From assembly GCA_903872075.1 (NCBI GenBank), contig CAIQJF010000006.1, positions 1 to 38,370 of the forward strand: DNA of 38,370 nt, read 5' to 3'. How positions within the stretch are numbered: the first letter of the stretch is position 1; each line of letters opens with the position of its first letter. Of this stretch, positions 24,950 through 34,022 are shown piece by piece. The notes under the pieces are model-generated. The model made no database searches, was not told the DNA's origin, and saw only the letters and a list, made by a program, of their open reading frames with translations. Source of the stretch: an uncultured Caulobacteraceae bacterium (lineage in GTDB: Bacteria > Pseudomonadota > Alphaproteobacteria > Caulobacterales > Caulobacteraceae). The position numbers and the translations under genes are program-made.

Positions 24950-25948
24950 ATGAAGGCTCTGCTGAGCAAGGCCGTGGGCGGCCCCGACACCCTGGTCCTG
25001 GAGGATATCGCCAGCCCCGAAGCCCGGCCCGGCCACGCGGTGGTCTCGGTGAAGGCCTGCGGGGTCAACTATCCCGACGTGCTGATCATCGAGGACAAGT
25101 ACCAGTTCAAGCCGCCCCGCCCCTTCGCGCCGGGCAGCGAGATCTCCGGCGTGATCAAGTCGGTGGGCGAGGGCGTCACCGGCCTGAAGGTCGGCGACCG
25201 GGTCCTGGCCAACACCGGCTCCGGCGGCATGGTCGAGGAAATGTCCGTGGAGGCCTCGCGCCTGGTGAAGATCCCCGACTCCATGCCCTTCGACGAGGCC
25301 GCCGCCTTCCTGATGACCTACGGCACCTCCTATTACGCCCTGAAGGACCGCGGCTATCTGAAGCCCGGCCAGAGCCTGCTGGTGCTGGGCGCCGCGGGCG
25401 GCGTCGGCCTCGCGGCCGTGGAACTGGGCAAGGCCATGGGCGCCCGCGTGATCGCCGCGGCCTCCTCACAGGAAAAGGTGGATCTGGCCATCGCCCGGGG
25501 CGCCGATTCCGGCGTTGTCTATCCGCTCGGGCCCTTCGACCGCGACGGCCAGAAGGCCCTGGCCAACCTGTTCAAGGACGTCTGCGGTCCGGCGGGCGCC
25601 AATGTGATCTATGACGGCGTGGGCGGCGACTATGCCGAAGCCTCCCTGCGCTCCATCGCCTGGGAAGGCCGTTTCCTGGTGGTGGGCTTCCCGGCCGGCA
25701 TCCCCAAGCTGCCGCTGAACCTGACCCTGCTGAAGAGCTGCGATGTGGCGGGTGTGTTCTGGGGCGCGGCCGTGGCCCGCGATGCCGCCGCGCACCAGCA
25801 GAACGTCAAGGAACTGCTGGATCTCTACGCCGCCGGCAAGATCAAGCCCTACATCTCCGAGACCTATCCCCTCGCCCGCGCCGGCGAGGCCATCACCCAC
25901 CTGGCCAGCCGTCGCGCCCTGGGCAAGGTCGTGGTGACGATGGGCTGA
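24950..25948 (+). CDS. NADPH:quinone oxidoreductase-like MDR-family protein
   Basis: 332-aa medium-chain dehydrogenase/reductase without zinc ligands. The N-terminal GroES-like domain has CGVNYPDVLII and PGSEISGVI. The Rossmann motif is GAAGGVGLAAVE (147-158), and NADPH preference is likely from AAASSQEK. Such enzymes reduce quinones or enones. Ribosome binding site GAGGAAG precedes the ATG. A strong terminator follows directly, so it ends its transcription unit. Confidence 0.9.
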   Translation: MKALLSKAVGGPDTLVLEDIASPEARPGHAVVSVKACGVNYPDVLIIEDKYQFKPPRPFAPGSEISGVIKSVGEGVTGLKVGDRVLANTGSGGMVEEMSVEASRLVKIPDSMPFDEAAAFLMTYGTSYYALKDRGYLKPGQSLLVLGAAGGVGLAAVELGKAMGARVIAAASSQEKVDLAIARGADSGVVYPLGPFDRDGQKALANLFKDVCGPAGANVIYDGVGGDYAEASLRSIAWEGRFLVVGFPAGIPKLPLNLTLLKSCDVAGVFWGAAVARDAAAHQQNVKELLDLYAAGKIKPYISETYPLARAGEAITHLASRRALGKVVVTMG

Positions 25949-25956
25949 GGCCCCTT

Positions 25957-25991
25957 CGGGCAGGCGAGATTCGCCTGCCCGCCATCTTTTT
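25957..25991 (+). terminator. Rho-independent terminator after the quinone oxidoreductase
   Basis: Perfect 11-bp stem, CGGGCAGGCGA (25957-25967) and TCGCCTGCCCG (25971-25981), with a 3-nt loop, followed by CCATCTTTTT ending at 25991. The TGA of the upstream gene is 9 bases before the stem. Confidence 0.92.
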
Positions 25992-26016
25992 GGAACGCGA
26001 ATAGGGAAACGCCGCC

Positions 26017-26892
26017 ATGGCCGGACGTCTTGCGGGCAAGGTCGCCCTGATCACCGGGGGGTGCTCCGGCATCGGCCTGGGAACCGTTGAACTCTTCCTG
26101 GAGCACGGGGCCCTGGTGGTGGCCGGCGACGTGCAGGATGAGAAGGGGGCGATACTGCAGCGCCGCTTCCCGGACACCCTGCGCTACATCCATTGCGATG
26201 TGACCTCGGAGGCCGATATCGCCGCGGCCTGCGCCCTGGCGGCGTCCGACTTCGGCGGGCTGGACATCATCTTCAACAACGCCGGTCACGGCGGCCATCC
26301 GGGTGGGGTCGAGGCCATGACGGTGGAGGGCTGGGACGCCACCTTTGCGGTTCTGGTCCGCGCCGTCGTTCTGGGCATGAAGCACGCCCTGCCGCTGATG
26401 CAGGCTCGGGGCGGCGGCTCGATCATCAACACCGCCTCGATCGCGGGCCTTGAGGCCGGCTGGGGACCGCTGGCCTATTCCACCAGCAAGGCGGCGGTGA
26501 TCCATCTGAGCCGTTGCGCGGCGGCAGAGCTGTCGCCGCAGAAGATCCGGGTCAATGCGATCTGTCCGGGCGCCATCGCCACCTCGATCTTCGGCGCCGC
26601 CGTGGGCCTGCCCCGCGACACTGCCGACCAGATGGCCGCGATGATCGCCCAGCGCGCCTCGGTGGTGCAGCCCTATCCCAAGGCGGGCCTGCCCGCCGAC
26701 ATTGCCGCGGCCGCGCTCTACCTCGCCAGCGACGACTCCGTGTTCGTCACCGGCACGCACATCGTGGTGGACGGCGGCATCACGGTCGGCCCGCGCCATT
26801 CCTGGGACCCGACCGCGCCCAATCCGTTCGCCCAGATGATGGATATCGATCCGACGGCTATTCAGGACCTGCTGGCCGGCAAGGCGAGCTGA
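26017..26892 (+). CDS. Short-chain dehydrogenase/reductase
   Basis: 291-aa classical SDR oxidoreductase. Cofactor motif GGCSGIG (14-20), NNAG (87-90), catalytic Ser141, Tyr154 and Lys158 (YSTSK). Asp38 after the second strand (VVAGDVQ) favours NAD. The C-terminal extension after GGITVG (GPRHSWDPTAP...) is longer than in many members. Substrate unknown. The terminator upstream separates it from the previous gene. Confidence 0.9.
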   Translation: MAGRLAGKVALITGGCSGIGLGTVELFLEHGALVVAGDVQDEKGAILQRRFPDTLRYIHCDVTSEADIAAACALAASDFGGLDIIFNNAGHGGHPGGVEAMTVEGWDATFAVLVRAVVLGMKHALPLMQARGGGSIINTASIAGLEAGWGPLAYSTSKAAVIHLSRCAAAELSPQKIRVNAICPGAIATSIFGAAVGLPRDTADQMAAMIAQRASVVQPYPKAGLPADIAAAALYLASDDSVFVTGTHIVVDGGITVGPRHSWDPTAPNPFAQMMDIDPTAIQDLLAGKAS

Positions 26893-26940
26893 TCAGCCGC
26901 AGGGGCGGCGTCGTTAACCGCATTGTGGTAAGTTGAACGC

Positions 26941-27870
26941 ATGCCCGTCGCCGCCCGCGTCAATCCCAAGGACTTCTTCACCGCCGAGGAGTGGACGCCG
27001 CTGGCGGCGCGCTCGTCGTGGAAGGGCCTGGCCCTGCTCGCGCACTGCTGGGCGGTGATCGGGGCGGCCACCCTCATGGGGATTGTCTGGCCGCTGACCA
27101 TTCCCCTGGCCGTGATGATCATCGGCGCCCGCCAGCTGGGCCTGGGCATCCTGCAGCATGACGCAGCCCATGGCGCCCTGAACCCCGATCCGAAGATCAA
27201 CGACTGGGTCGCCGAGTGGCTATGCGTGAACGGCGTGCAGACCTATCGCGACTATCACCTGCAGCATCACAAATACGGTCAGCAGGCCGAGGATCCCGAT
27301 CTGGTGCTCTCTGCCCCGTTTCCGGTCAGCCGCGCGTCCCTGTGGCGCAAGGTCGTGCGCGATCTCACCGGCCAGACCTGGTTCAAGCAGAAGTTCGGGC
27401 GCCTGACCTCCAACCTGGCGCGCCGCAAGCCGGGCGAGCCGCTGTGGCCGATTCTGAAGACCGAGGCGCGCCGTCAGCGGCGCTGGCTGATCCTCAACAG
27501 CCTGGCCATCGCCGCCTTTGCGGCGGCGGGTGTGTGGTGGGGATGGTTCGTGTTCTGGCTGCTGCCGCGGGCGACCTGGTACCAGCTTGTGACCCGCGTC
27601 CGGAACATCGCCGAACACGCCCTGATCGCCAAGAACGAGCCCGATCCGCTCCGCCACGCCCGCACCACCCGCGCCAATCTCATCGAACGGGCCCTGCTGG
27701 CGCCCTATTGGGTCAACTATCACTGCGAACACCACATGTTCATGCATGTGCCCTGCTGGAGCCTGCCCCGCGTGCGCCGCCTCCTGGCGCGCGACGGCGT
27801 CACCGCGAGGATGGAGGGAGCCGAAGGCTATCTGAGCATTCTGAGGGCCGTGACCACCGTTCCCGCATGA
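26941..27870 (+). CDS. Membrane fatty acid desaturase family protein
   Basis: 309-aa di-iron membrane desaturase/hydroxylase. The three histidine boxes are HDAAH (73-77), HLQHH (106-110) and HCEHH (261-265). Hydrophobic segments lie at about 30-68 and 180-205. The enzyme uses O2 and an electron donor to desaturate or hydroxylate an acyl chain or related lipid. The exact substrate cannot be told from sequence. 48 bases after the SDR gene, so possibly one operon. Confidence 0.9.
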   Translation: MPVAARVNPKDFFTAEEWTPLAARSSWKGLALLAHCWAVIGAATLMGIVWPLTIPLAVMIIGARQLGLGILQHDAAHGALNPDPKINDWVAEWLCVNGVQTYRDYHLQHHKYGQQAEDPDLVLSAPFPVSRASLWRKVVRDLTGQTWFKQKFGRLTSNLARRKPGEPLWPILKTEARRQRRWLILNSLAIAAFAAAGVWWGWFVFWLLPRATWYQLVTRVRNIAEHALIAKNEPDPLRHARTTRANLIERALLAPYWVNYHCEHHMFMHVPCWSLPRVRRLLARDGVTARMEGAEGYLSILRAVTTVPA

Positions 27871-27950
27871 ACAAATGTTTATCAAATTGCAATTGCCGTT
27901 ATGCGCATAATGCAATATTCCGGTTCTCGTCATCACACGGAGAACGGGCC
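27871..27950. promoter_or_regulatory. AT-rich region with perfect palindrome
   Basis: An unusually AT-rich stretch for this genome that contains TTATGCGCATAA (27899-27910), a perfect 12-bp palindrome, flanked by TTGCA and TGCAA. It lies just before the first tandem VOC gene and ends with GGAG as ribosome binding site. It is probably the promoter of the VOC pair and may bind a regulator; no consensus sigma-70 boxes are clear. Confidence 0.45.
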
Positions 27951-28421
27951 ATGCGCGCCAATGCCAAGATCCATTTTGTAGAGCTGCCGGGCGCGGACCT
28001 GCCCGAGACGGCGCGGTTTTACACACTCGCCTTCGGCTGGAGGTTTTGTGGCTTTTCCGACGACGTCGTCCAAAGTGACGAACCGGGCGTGGTCGGGCGC
28101 TGGGTCAAGGATCCCCAGCATCGGCTCGTCCAGCCGCGGGTGATGATCTATGCCGAGGATCTGCTGCTCATGGAGCGCGACGTTCAGATCGCGGGCGGGG
28201 TGATCACCCGGCGTATTCACCGCGCCCGGGGGGGCTGGCGGTTCCTTTTCCGCGACCCGTCCGGCAACGAACTCGGGGTGTGGTCGGACCGATTTCCCGC
28301 GCCGCGCGGCCCCTCGCGGGTAGGCCACACCGCCGAGGTCATTCCCTTCCCGCGCCGGCGACCCGAACCGGGCGACGCGGTTGACCAGGGTCTGTCGGCC
28401 GAACTGCGCCTGGCTGCCTGA
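27951..28421 (+). CDS. VOC-family protein 3 (tandem pair, first copy)
   Basis: 156-aa glyoxalase-fold protein: KIHFVELPGADLPETARFYTLAFGWRF, then RVMIYAEDLLLMERDVQIAGGVITRRI and RFLFRDPSGNELGVWSD, with the terminal Glu as probable metal ligand. A charged, low-complexity tail (VIPFPRRRPEP) follows. A longer ORF in this frame extends back through the desaturase gene and is a shadow; the true start is ATG 27951. Closely similar to the next gene, indicating tandem duplication. Confidence 0.88.
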   Translation: MRANAKIHFVELPGADLPETARFYTLAFGWRFCGFSDDVVQSDEPGVVGRWVKDPQHRLVQPRVMIYAEDLLLMERDVQIAGGVITRRIHRARGGWRFLFRDPSGNELGVWSDRFPAPRGPSRVGHTAEVIPFPRRRPEPGDAVDQGLSAELRLAA

Positions 28422-28487
28422 CGGCGGCAAATCGCAACCTTCTTCTTTCGCACATCGCAATCATCATCACCACGCGGAGGGCCAGCC

Positions 28488-28946
28488 ATGCGTCAAGACG
28501 GCAAGATCGACTATGTGGAGTTTCCCGGCGACAACCTGCCGGCGCTCAAGCTGTTCTACGGCTTGGCGTTCGGCTGGCGCTTCGTCGATCTGTCGCCGGG
28601 CTACACGGCCTTCGACGGGGCGGGCGCGGAGGGTGGCTTTTCGAGCAATCCGCAGGCCGCGCCGGCTAAGCCGCGGGTTCTGGTCTATGCGCACGACATC
28701 GACCGCATGCTGGCGCGGGTTCGCGCCGCGGGCGGGGTGATCACCCAGCCGATCTTCGCCTATCCGGGCGGGCGGCGGTTCTATTTCCGCGATCCCTGCG
28801 GCAATGAACTGGGCGTCTGGACCGAATGCTGGGATCCCATTCCAGCGCCGCGGCCGATCCTGGACCGGCCGGCCTGGCCCTGGCGGCGTGAGGCGCGTCG
28901 GCGGGCGCGTGAGGCCGGGCGGCTGTTTTCCAGTCCACGGCCCTGA
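28488..28946 (+). CDS. VOC-family protein 4 (tandem pair, second copy)
   Basis: 152-aa paralogue of the preceding gene: KIDYVEFPGDNLPALKLFYGLAFGWRF, RVLVYAHDIDRMLARVRAAGGVITQPI and RFYFRDPCGNELGVWTE. Tail rich in Arg and Pro. The leader (ATCACCACGCGGAGGGCC before ATG) resembles that of copy 3, so the duplication included the ribosome binding site. 66 bases separate the two genes. Substrate unknown. Confidence 0.88.
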   Translation: MRQDGKIDYVEFPGDNLPALKLFYGLAFGWRFVDLSPGYTAFDGAGAEGGFSSNPQAAPAKPRVLVYAHDIDRMLARVRAAGGVITQPIFAYPGGRRFYFRDPCGNELGVWTECWDPIPAPRPILDRPAWPWRREARRRAREAGRLFSSPRP

Positions 28947-29034
28947 ATTTGGCGGCCACCTCTTCCTGAGAGTTTGCCCGGCGCGCGGTTTCGGACCAGC
29001 ATGACTCTGACGGCGCAGGCAGAGGGAGGCGGCC

Positions 29035-29610
29035 ATGACCAGCAGAAAGGCCGATCCCGCGGGTATCGCCTTCCGGGCCATGGCCTGCAACAACGCCTGG
29101 GCCAATCACCGGCTGCTGACCGCCTGCGCAGGGCTGGACCGGGAGGCCTTCCACGCCCCGCGCAGCGGCTTCTTTCCCAGCCTCGCCCGCACCCTCAACC
29201 ACATCCTGGTGGTGGACTGGTTCTATGTCGACGCTCTGGAGGGGGGATCGCTCGGCCCGGCGGCCTGGGCCGATGAGGTTCCGTGCGATCAGGTCGCCCG
29301 CCTTCACGCCGAACAACGCGCGGTGGACGACCGGCTGATCGCGGTCTGTGACGTCCTCACTGCGGCAGACTTGGCCGGCGCTGTGAGGGTTCACCGTGGC
29401 GACCGCGTGCAGATCGAGCGGCGCGACCGCCTGCTTTTGCATCTGTTCCAGCATCAGACTCACCATCGCGGTCAGGCGCACGCCATGCTGTCGGAGACGG
29501 GCATTGCGCCGCCGCAGCTCGATGAGTTCTTCTCCGCGGGCGAAGCGCCCTTGAGGGCGACGGAGTTCGCCCAGCTGGGCTGGACCGAAGAGAAGGTGTG
29601 GGGATCATGA
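29035..29610 (+). CDS. DinB-family putative metal-dependent protein
   Basis: 191-aa four-helix-bundle protein of the DinB/YfiT type. The metal-binding histidines lie in LARTLNHILVVD, and in HQTHHRGQAHAML. NNAWANHRLL at the N-terminus is typical. Members are thiol S-transferase-like or otherwise uncharacterised. Ribosome binding site GAGGGAGG. The stop overlaps the next ATG (ATGA), so translation is coupled to the gamma-glutamyltransferase-like gene. Confidence 0.87.
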   Translation: MTSRKADPAGIAFRAMACNNAWANHRLLTACAGLDREAFHAPRSGFFPSLARTLNHILVVDWFYVDALEGGSLGPAAWADEVPCDQVARLHAEQRAVDDRLIAVCDVLTAADLAGAVRVHRGDRVQIERRDRLLLHLFQHQTHHRGQAHAMLSETGIAPPQLDEFFSAGEAPLRATEFAQLGWTEEKVWGS

Positions 29611-31304
29611 GCGGCGCGGACATCGGAAACCCCTTCGCGGGGATCGGCGGCGGCGACCGCGTGACCGGCGAGCCCTTCGCCACGCGCTCGACGGTCTGGG
29701 GATCTCACGGCGCCGCGGCCACGGCCCATCCCCTCGCCACCCTGATCGCCATCGATCTGCTGCGGGCCGGCGGCTCGGCGGTGGACGCCGCCATCGGCGC
29801 CAACATCGCCCTTGGGTTTCTCGAGCCCATCGCCTGCGGCGTCGGCGGCGACGCCTTCGCCATGGTCTGGGATCCCAAGGTCGGACGCCTCGCCGGCCTC
29901 AATGGCTCGGGCCGCTCGCCCCGCGGCCTCAGCCTGGAGGCTCACCGCGAACGGGCGCGGGGCGGCCTGATCTCCGCCTTCGGCGCGGTCAGCGTCTCGG
30001 TGCCGGGCGCCGTCGACGCCTGGGCCGCCCTGCACGCGCGCTATGGCCGCCTCCCCTGGGCCGATCTCTTCGCCCCGGCGATCGACTTGGCCGAGCGCGG
30101 CGCGCCGGTGCCGCAGACCGTGGCGCACTATCTGGCCTCGTCGCTCCGCACCTTCACCCGGCCGGGACGCGGCATCGAGGAGGTGGCGAACCTGCAGGCG
30201 ATCTGGGCGCCCGAGGGGCGAACCCCGGCGGAGGGCGAGATCTTCGCCAATCCGGCCCTCGCCCGCACCTACCGCCTGATCGCGTCCGGCGGTCGCGAGG
30301 CCTATTACGAGGGCGAGATCGCCGAGGTCATCGCCCGCTATTTCCAGCGCATCGGCGGCTGGATGACGGTGGCCGATCTCGCCGCCCACCGCGCCGAGTG
30401 GGTCGAGCCGCGCTCGACCGCCTATCGCGGCGTCGATGTCTGGGCCCTGCCGCCCAACGGCCAGGGGCTGAGCACCCTACAGATTCTCAACATCCTGGAA
30501 AACTTCGACCTCGCCGGCGCCGGATTCCAGACCGCCGCCAGCCTGCATCTCCAGATCGAGGCCAAGCGGCTGGCGTTCGAGGACCGGGCCCGGCGGTTCG
30601 CCGATCCGGATTTCGCCGAGATCCCCATCGACTGGCTGATTTCGAAAGCCTACGGGGCCGAGCGCGCCGCCCTGATCCGGCCGGACCGCATCCTCGATCC
30701 GGTTTTCCCCGGCGAGGCGCCCGGCCATGGCGACACCACCTATCTCTGCGCCGCCGATTCCGACGGCATGATGGTTTCCCTGATCCAGTCCAACTTCCGC
30801 GGCATGGGCTCCGGCCTCTGCCCCGACGGCCTCGGCTTCATGTTCCAGAACCGCGGCGAGCTCTTCAGCCTTCGCGACGGCGACGCCAATATCTATGCGC
30901 CGGGCAAGCGGCCGTTCCAGACCATCATCCCCGGCTTCGCGTCGCGGGGCGGCGAGCCCTGGCTCGCCTTCGGGGTCATGGGCGGTGACATGCAGCCGCA
31001 GGGCCAGGCCCAGATGATCGTCAATCTCGTGGACTATGGCCTGGGCCTGCAGGCCGCCGGCGACGCCCCGCGCTGGCGCCATGAGGGCTCGTCCGAACCC
31101 ACCGGCGTTCCGGCGGCGGGACGCGGGACCTTGCGGTTGGAGTCCGGCGTGCCGCATCGCACGAAACAGGCGCTGGCCGACCTTGGCTGGACGTTCGGCC
31201 CGCTCGACGGCGGTTTCGGCGGCTATCAGGCTGTCCAGCGCTGGCCCGGCCGCTACGCCGCCGCCAGCGAGATGCGCAAGGACGGGGCCGCCCTGGCCTG
31301 GTGA
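29607..31304 (+). CDS. Gamma-glutamyltransferase family protein
   Basis: 565-aa Ntn-hydrolase precursor. Self-cleavage should occur before Thr377 in GHGDTTYLCAADSDGMMVSLIQSNF, giving large and small subunits. Other family blocks: SHGAAATAHPLA, GGSAVDAAIGANIALGFLEP, GVGGDAFAMVWD, and small-subunit MGGDMQPQGQAQMIVNLVDYG. No signal peptide is visible, unlike E. coli GGT, so it is probably cytosolic. The substrate may be a gamma-glutamyl or cephalosporin-type amide. ATG 29607 overlaps the DinB stop; a GTG at 29598 is an alternative. Confidence 0.92.
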   Translation: MSGADIGNPFAGIGGGDRVTGEPFATRSTVWGSHGAAATAHPLATLIAIDLLRAGGSAVDAAIGANIALGFLEPIACGVGGDAFAMVWDPKVGRLAGLNGSGRSPRGLSLEAHRERARGGLISAFGAVSVSVPGAVDAWAALHARYGRLPWADLFAPAIDLAERGAPVPQTVAHYLASSLRTFTRPGRGIEEVANLQAIWAPEGRTPAEGEIFANPALARTYRLIASGGREAYYEGEIAEVIARYFQRIGGWMTVADLAAHRAEWVEPRSTAYRGVDVWALPPNGQGLSTLQILNILENFDLAGAGFQTAASLHLQIEAKRLAFEDRARRFADPDFAEIPIDWLISKAYGAERAALIRPDRILDPVFPGEAPGHGDTTYLCAADSDGMMVSLIQSNFRGMGSGLCPDGLGFMFQNRGELFSLRDGDANIYAPGKRPFQTIIPGFASRGGEPWLAFGVMGGDMQPQGQAQMIVNLVDYGLGLQAAGDAPRWRHEGSSEPTGVPAAGRGTLRLESGVPHRTKQALADLGWTFGPLDGGFGGYQAVQRWPGRYAAASEMRKDGAALAW

Positions 31305-31317
31305 GACGGAGGCTGTC

Positions 31318-31656
31318 ATGACCTGGGAAGACGTCCGCGCCATCGCCCTGTCGTTGCCCGGTGTGGAGGAATCGACCTCCTACGGAACGCCGTCCTTCAA
31401 GGTGAACGGCAAATTCCTGACCCGCCTGCGTCCGGAGGACGACAGCCTGGTCCTGGTCGATGTGCCATTCGACGAGCGCGAGATGCTGATCGCCGCCGAG
31501 CCGGCCACCTTCCACATCACGCCGCACTACAAGGACTATCCCTCTGTCCTCGCGCGCCTGGCCACCGTTCATCCAGGCTCCTTGCGCAATTTCCTTGAGC
31601 GGCGGTGGCGGCGGGTCGCGCCCAAGCGGCTCGTGAAAACCTACGACGGAAAATAA
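31318..31656 (+). CDS. MmcQ/YjbR-family DNA-binding-like protein
   Basis: 112-aa protein of the MmcQ/YjbR fold: WEDVRAIALSLPGVEESTSYGTPSFKVNGKFLTRL, then LVLVDVPFDEREMLI. The C-terminal helix is basic (FLERRWRRVAPKRLVKTY). Family proteins are small, with a CyaY-like alpha/beta fold; function unknown. ACGGAGG precedes ATG 31318. 13 bases after the GGT-like gene, so probably the last gene of this operon. A longer ORF in this frame is rejected. Confidence 0.87.
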   Translation: MTWEDVRAIALSLPGVEESTSYGTPSFKVNGKFLTRLRPEDDSLVLVDVPFDEREMLIAAEPATFHITPHYKDYPSVLARLATVHPGSLRNFLERRWRRVAPKRLVKTYDGK

Positions 31657-31910
31657 ATCAGCATTTCCGGTAGCTTAGGGTTCTTGAGAAATTCTGAGAA
31701 GTTTTCACGGCGATCTTGAGGACGCCGGGACCCGGTCCGACGCAACTTCGGCGTGAGGTTTCCGGCGGGTCGGTTTCGCCCCCACCGCGGCCAGATCTGC
31801 CCCGGCTGGTCCACGGCGACAAGGGCGATCCGGCCCGCCGGAACCTCACCACCCCCCCGCTCCGGCGCGCGACGTCATCTCCGCCGCGCCGGCCACAAGG
31901 ACCCCCCGCC

Positions 31911-33956
31911 ATGTCATTCAATGTCTTTCGCCATGAGGGCCCCGCGCCCGATCACCTTCCCCTGACAAAAACCCAGGCGGCGCGCCTGGCCAGCCTCACC
32001 GGTCTTGACGCCAAGAGCCTCCACGGCGTCTCAGTCGCCGACATCGCCGGCCGCCACAGATGGGAGATCGACCCCGCCCTGCTGCTGTTCCGGCGCATCT
32101 GCGGCAAGGTCGTCAAGACCGACCCCGCCACCGGCGTCGACTATCCCGTGCCCTTCGCCACGGTCTATGCCGAGGACACCGACTGCTCGCTCCTGGGCTA
32201 TTTCCCGCACGGCTCGCCCTGGGGCTGGTTCTTCCCCTTCTGGTGCGAGCGCGAGGTCGTCGCTCAGACCATCACCGACGCCTGCGGCAATTTCTGCGTC
32301 TGGGTGCCCGAGTTCGAGATCGAATGGATCCTGCGCTTCCGCCGCGAGCGCATCTGCTGGCTCGACCTGTTCAGGAAGCCGACAATCGGCGCTGTGCTGA
32401 AATCGCTGATCCCCGACCTGGGCGATCCGCCGCCGATCCTCGACCCCAACGGGCCGCTCTATCAGAAGGCCGAACAGATCCTCGGAACCGCCACGGTCCG
32501 CGCCCTGGCCGGGGTCGGCGGCGCCGACGGTTTCGGCAAGCGGCAGGGCGCCCGCCAGGCCCTGCTGGGCAAGCCGGCCTTCGCCGCCAACCTGCCGCCG
32601 ACCCTGCCCCGGCAGTTCCGCCGCCGGCCTCATCACATGGACCATGCCGCCCATGCCGAGGCGGTGCGCGGGACCCTGGCCAACGACCTGGGCTTGGACG
32701 CATCCGCGCTCGGCCGTCTGGACCCGCGTCACTACTGCGGGCCGTTCCTGCGCTGCGTCGATGTCTATGTGCCCGAGTGGGTCCCGATCTTCGAACTGCC
32801 GGACATCAGCTTTCGCGTCACCCAGGACGTCAACGGCGACGGCGCGCCCGACGTGATCTACGACAACGGCCTGTTCGATGTGCCGTGGGGCGTGGGGCCG
32901 GTCTCCGGCGTCACCCTGCACGCCTCGCCCATCGCCATCTCCACCACCACCTGCGACGCCCCGGTCGTGCCGTGCGGCAATGTCCCGTCATTGGAGTTCG
33001 TCGGGCTCATGCCGCTGGTCAACCCGCCGGGTCCCGCGGCCCCCTACGTCGACCCCATCGCCGGCTTCGCCACCCGCCCCAATCCGCCGCATCCCAGCGG
33101 CGCGATCGGCGGCCCGGCCCTGCCGCCGGCCACGGCGCCCTATACCGGAACCCTGCAGATCTATGGCTGCGCGGATGTGGCCGGCGCGTCCTACTACCGC
33201 CTGCGCTACGCTTACACCGCCCCCGGCAGCGCCACGGCCATGGCCCTGACGCCGTTCAAAGGGCTGACCTGGCCGCTCTATCGGGTGGTGGGCGGTAATC
33301 TCCAGACCCACTGGCCCGTGTCGGATTCCGCCGGCTGGTATCCGGTGCTGCCCGACTCCGACAACTGGTTCCCGGGGTCGATGGTCCTGGAGTGGGACAC
33401 CACCGCCTTCGCCAACGGCCTCTACACGGTCCAGCTGGAGATCGCCGACGGCGCAAAGAACGTGATCGCGACCTCGGCGCACGTCGGGTTCACCATCGAC
33501 AACGCCGCGCCCATGGTCACCTACAGCGCCATCTGGAGCCTGGCGGCGGACATGAGCAACCCGCAGCCCCTGCCCACCGACAACTGCGTGGTGATCAAGC
33601 GCGGGGCGGTTCCCGCCGACGTCTATGTCCAGATGACCTATTCGGTCACGGCCGGCCATCTGCGGTCGGTCCAGGCCGGGTCGGGCGGGTGCGCGGCGGC
33701 GAGCCTGATCTCGCCGGTCTCCACCACCGAGCACTGGCACGAGGACGCCGGCGACAACACCTTCTCGGGCGTCGCCACCTACAGGATCCCCGCCGGCTCG
33801 CCCCAGGGCGCCTACAGCTTCGCGATCTATGCCGACAGCCGGGCGTTCAACCCGTCCGGCGGCGACGCGGGCCATCTCGACGACTGGAACTATGACCCGG
33901 TCTACCGCTGGACCTCTCCGTCCTTCGCGGCCGCCGTGGTCAACGAGAACCCCTGA
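31911..33956 (+). CDS. 681-aa Cys-rich protein of unknown function (three-gene cassette)
   Basis: Unrecognised large protein. The N-terminal 60 residues include LTKTQAARLASLTGLDAKSLHG. Residues about 65-150 resemble a carboxypeptidase-regulatory-like/transthyretin beta-sandwich: ICGKVVKTDPATGVDYPVPFATVYAEDTDC and TITDACGNFCVWVP. A Cys-rich cluster there (ICGK, TDCS, WCER, ACGNFC, ICW) could bind metal or form disulphides. Residues 270-680 look like beta-sandwich modules (VNGDGAPDVIYDNG, SMVLEWDTTAFANGLYTVQLEI). No signal peptide or membrane segment. The start ATG 31911 gives the cleanest N-terminus. Followed by a hairpin and the DUF1360 gene. Confidence 0.8.
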   Translation: MSFNVFRHEGPAPDHLPLTKTQAARLASLTGLDAKSLHGVSVADIAGRHRWEIDPALLLFRRICGKVVKTDPATGVDYPVPFATVYAEDTDCSLLGYFPHGSPWGWFFPFWCEREVVAQTITDACGNFCVWVPEFEIEWILRFRRERICWLDLFRKPTIGAVLKSLIPDLGDPPPILDPNGPLYQKAEQILGTATVRALAGVGGADGFGKRQGARQALLGKPAFAANLPPTLPRQFRRRPHHMDHAAHAEAVRGTLANDLGLDASALGRLDPRHYCGPFLRCVDVYVPEWVPIFELPDISFRVTQDVNGDGAPDVIYDNGLFDVPWGVGPVSGVTLHASPIAISTTTCDAPVVPCGNVPSLEFVGLMPLVNPPGPAAPYVDPIAGFATRPNPPHPSGAIGGPALPPATAPYTGTLQIYGCADVAGASYYRLRYAYTAPGSATAMALTPFKGLTWPLYRVVGGNLQTHWPVSDSAGWYPVLPDSDNWFPGSMVLEWDTTAFANGLYTVQLEIADGAKNVIATSAHVGFTIDNAAPMVTYSAIWSLAADMSNPQPLPTDNCVVIKRGAVPADVYVQMTYSVTAGHLRSVQAGSGGCAAASLISPVSTTEHWHEDAGDNTFSGVATYRIPAGSPQGAYSFAIYADSRAFNPSGGDAGHLDDWNYDPVYRWTSPSFAAAVVNENP

Positions 33957-33966
33957 CAGCCTCTCC

Positions 33967-33992
33967 GGGGCGGCCGGTCTCCCGGCCGCCCC
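33967..33992 (+). terminator. GC-rich hairpin between cassette genes 1 and 2
   Basis: Perfect 11-bp stem GGGGCGGCCGG (33967-33977) / CCGGCCGCCCC (33982-33992) with a TCTC loop, followed by GTCTTTCCCTC. The weak T-tract suggests an attenuator or partial terminator 31 bases before the DUF1360 start, which could lower expression of genes 2 and 3 relative to gene 1. Confidence 0.7.
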
Positions 33993-34022
33993 GTCTTTCC
34001 CTCTCACCTGAAGGCTCGCGCC

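Noticed and set aside
27216..27950. N-terminal extension of VOC gene 3 back into the desaturase gene
   Set aside because: The extension overlaps the desaturase coding sequence in another frame; ATG 27951 has its own ribosome binding site and starts at the fold.
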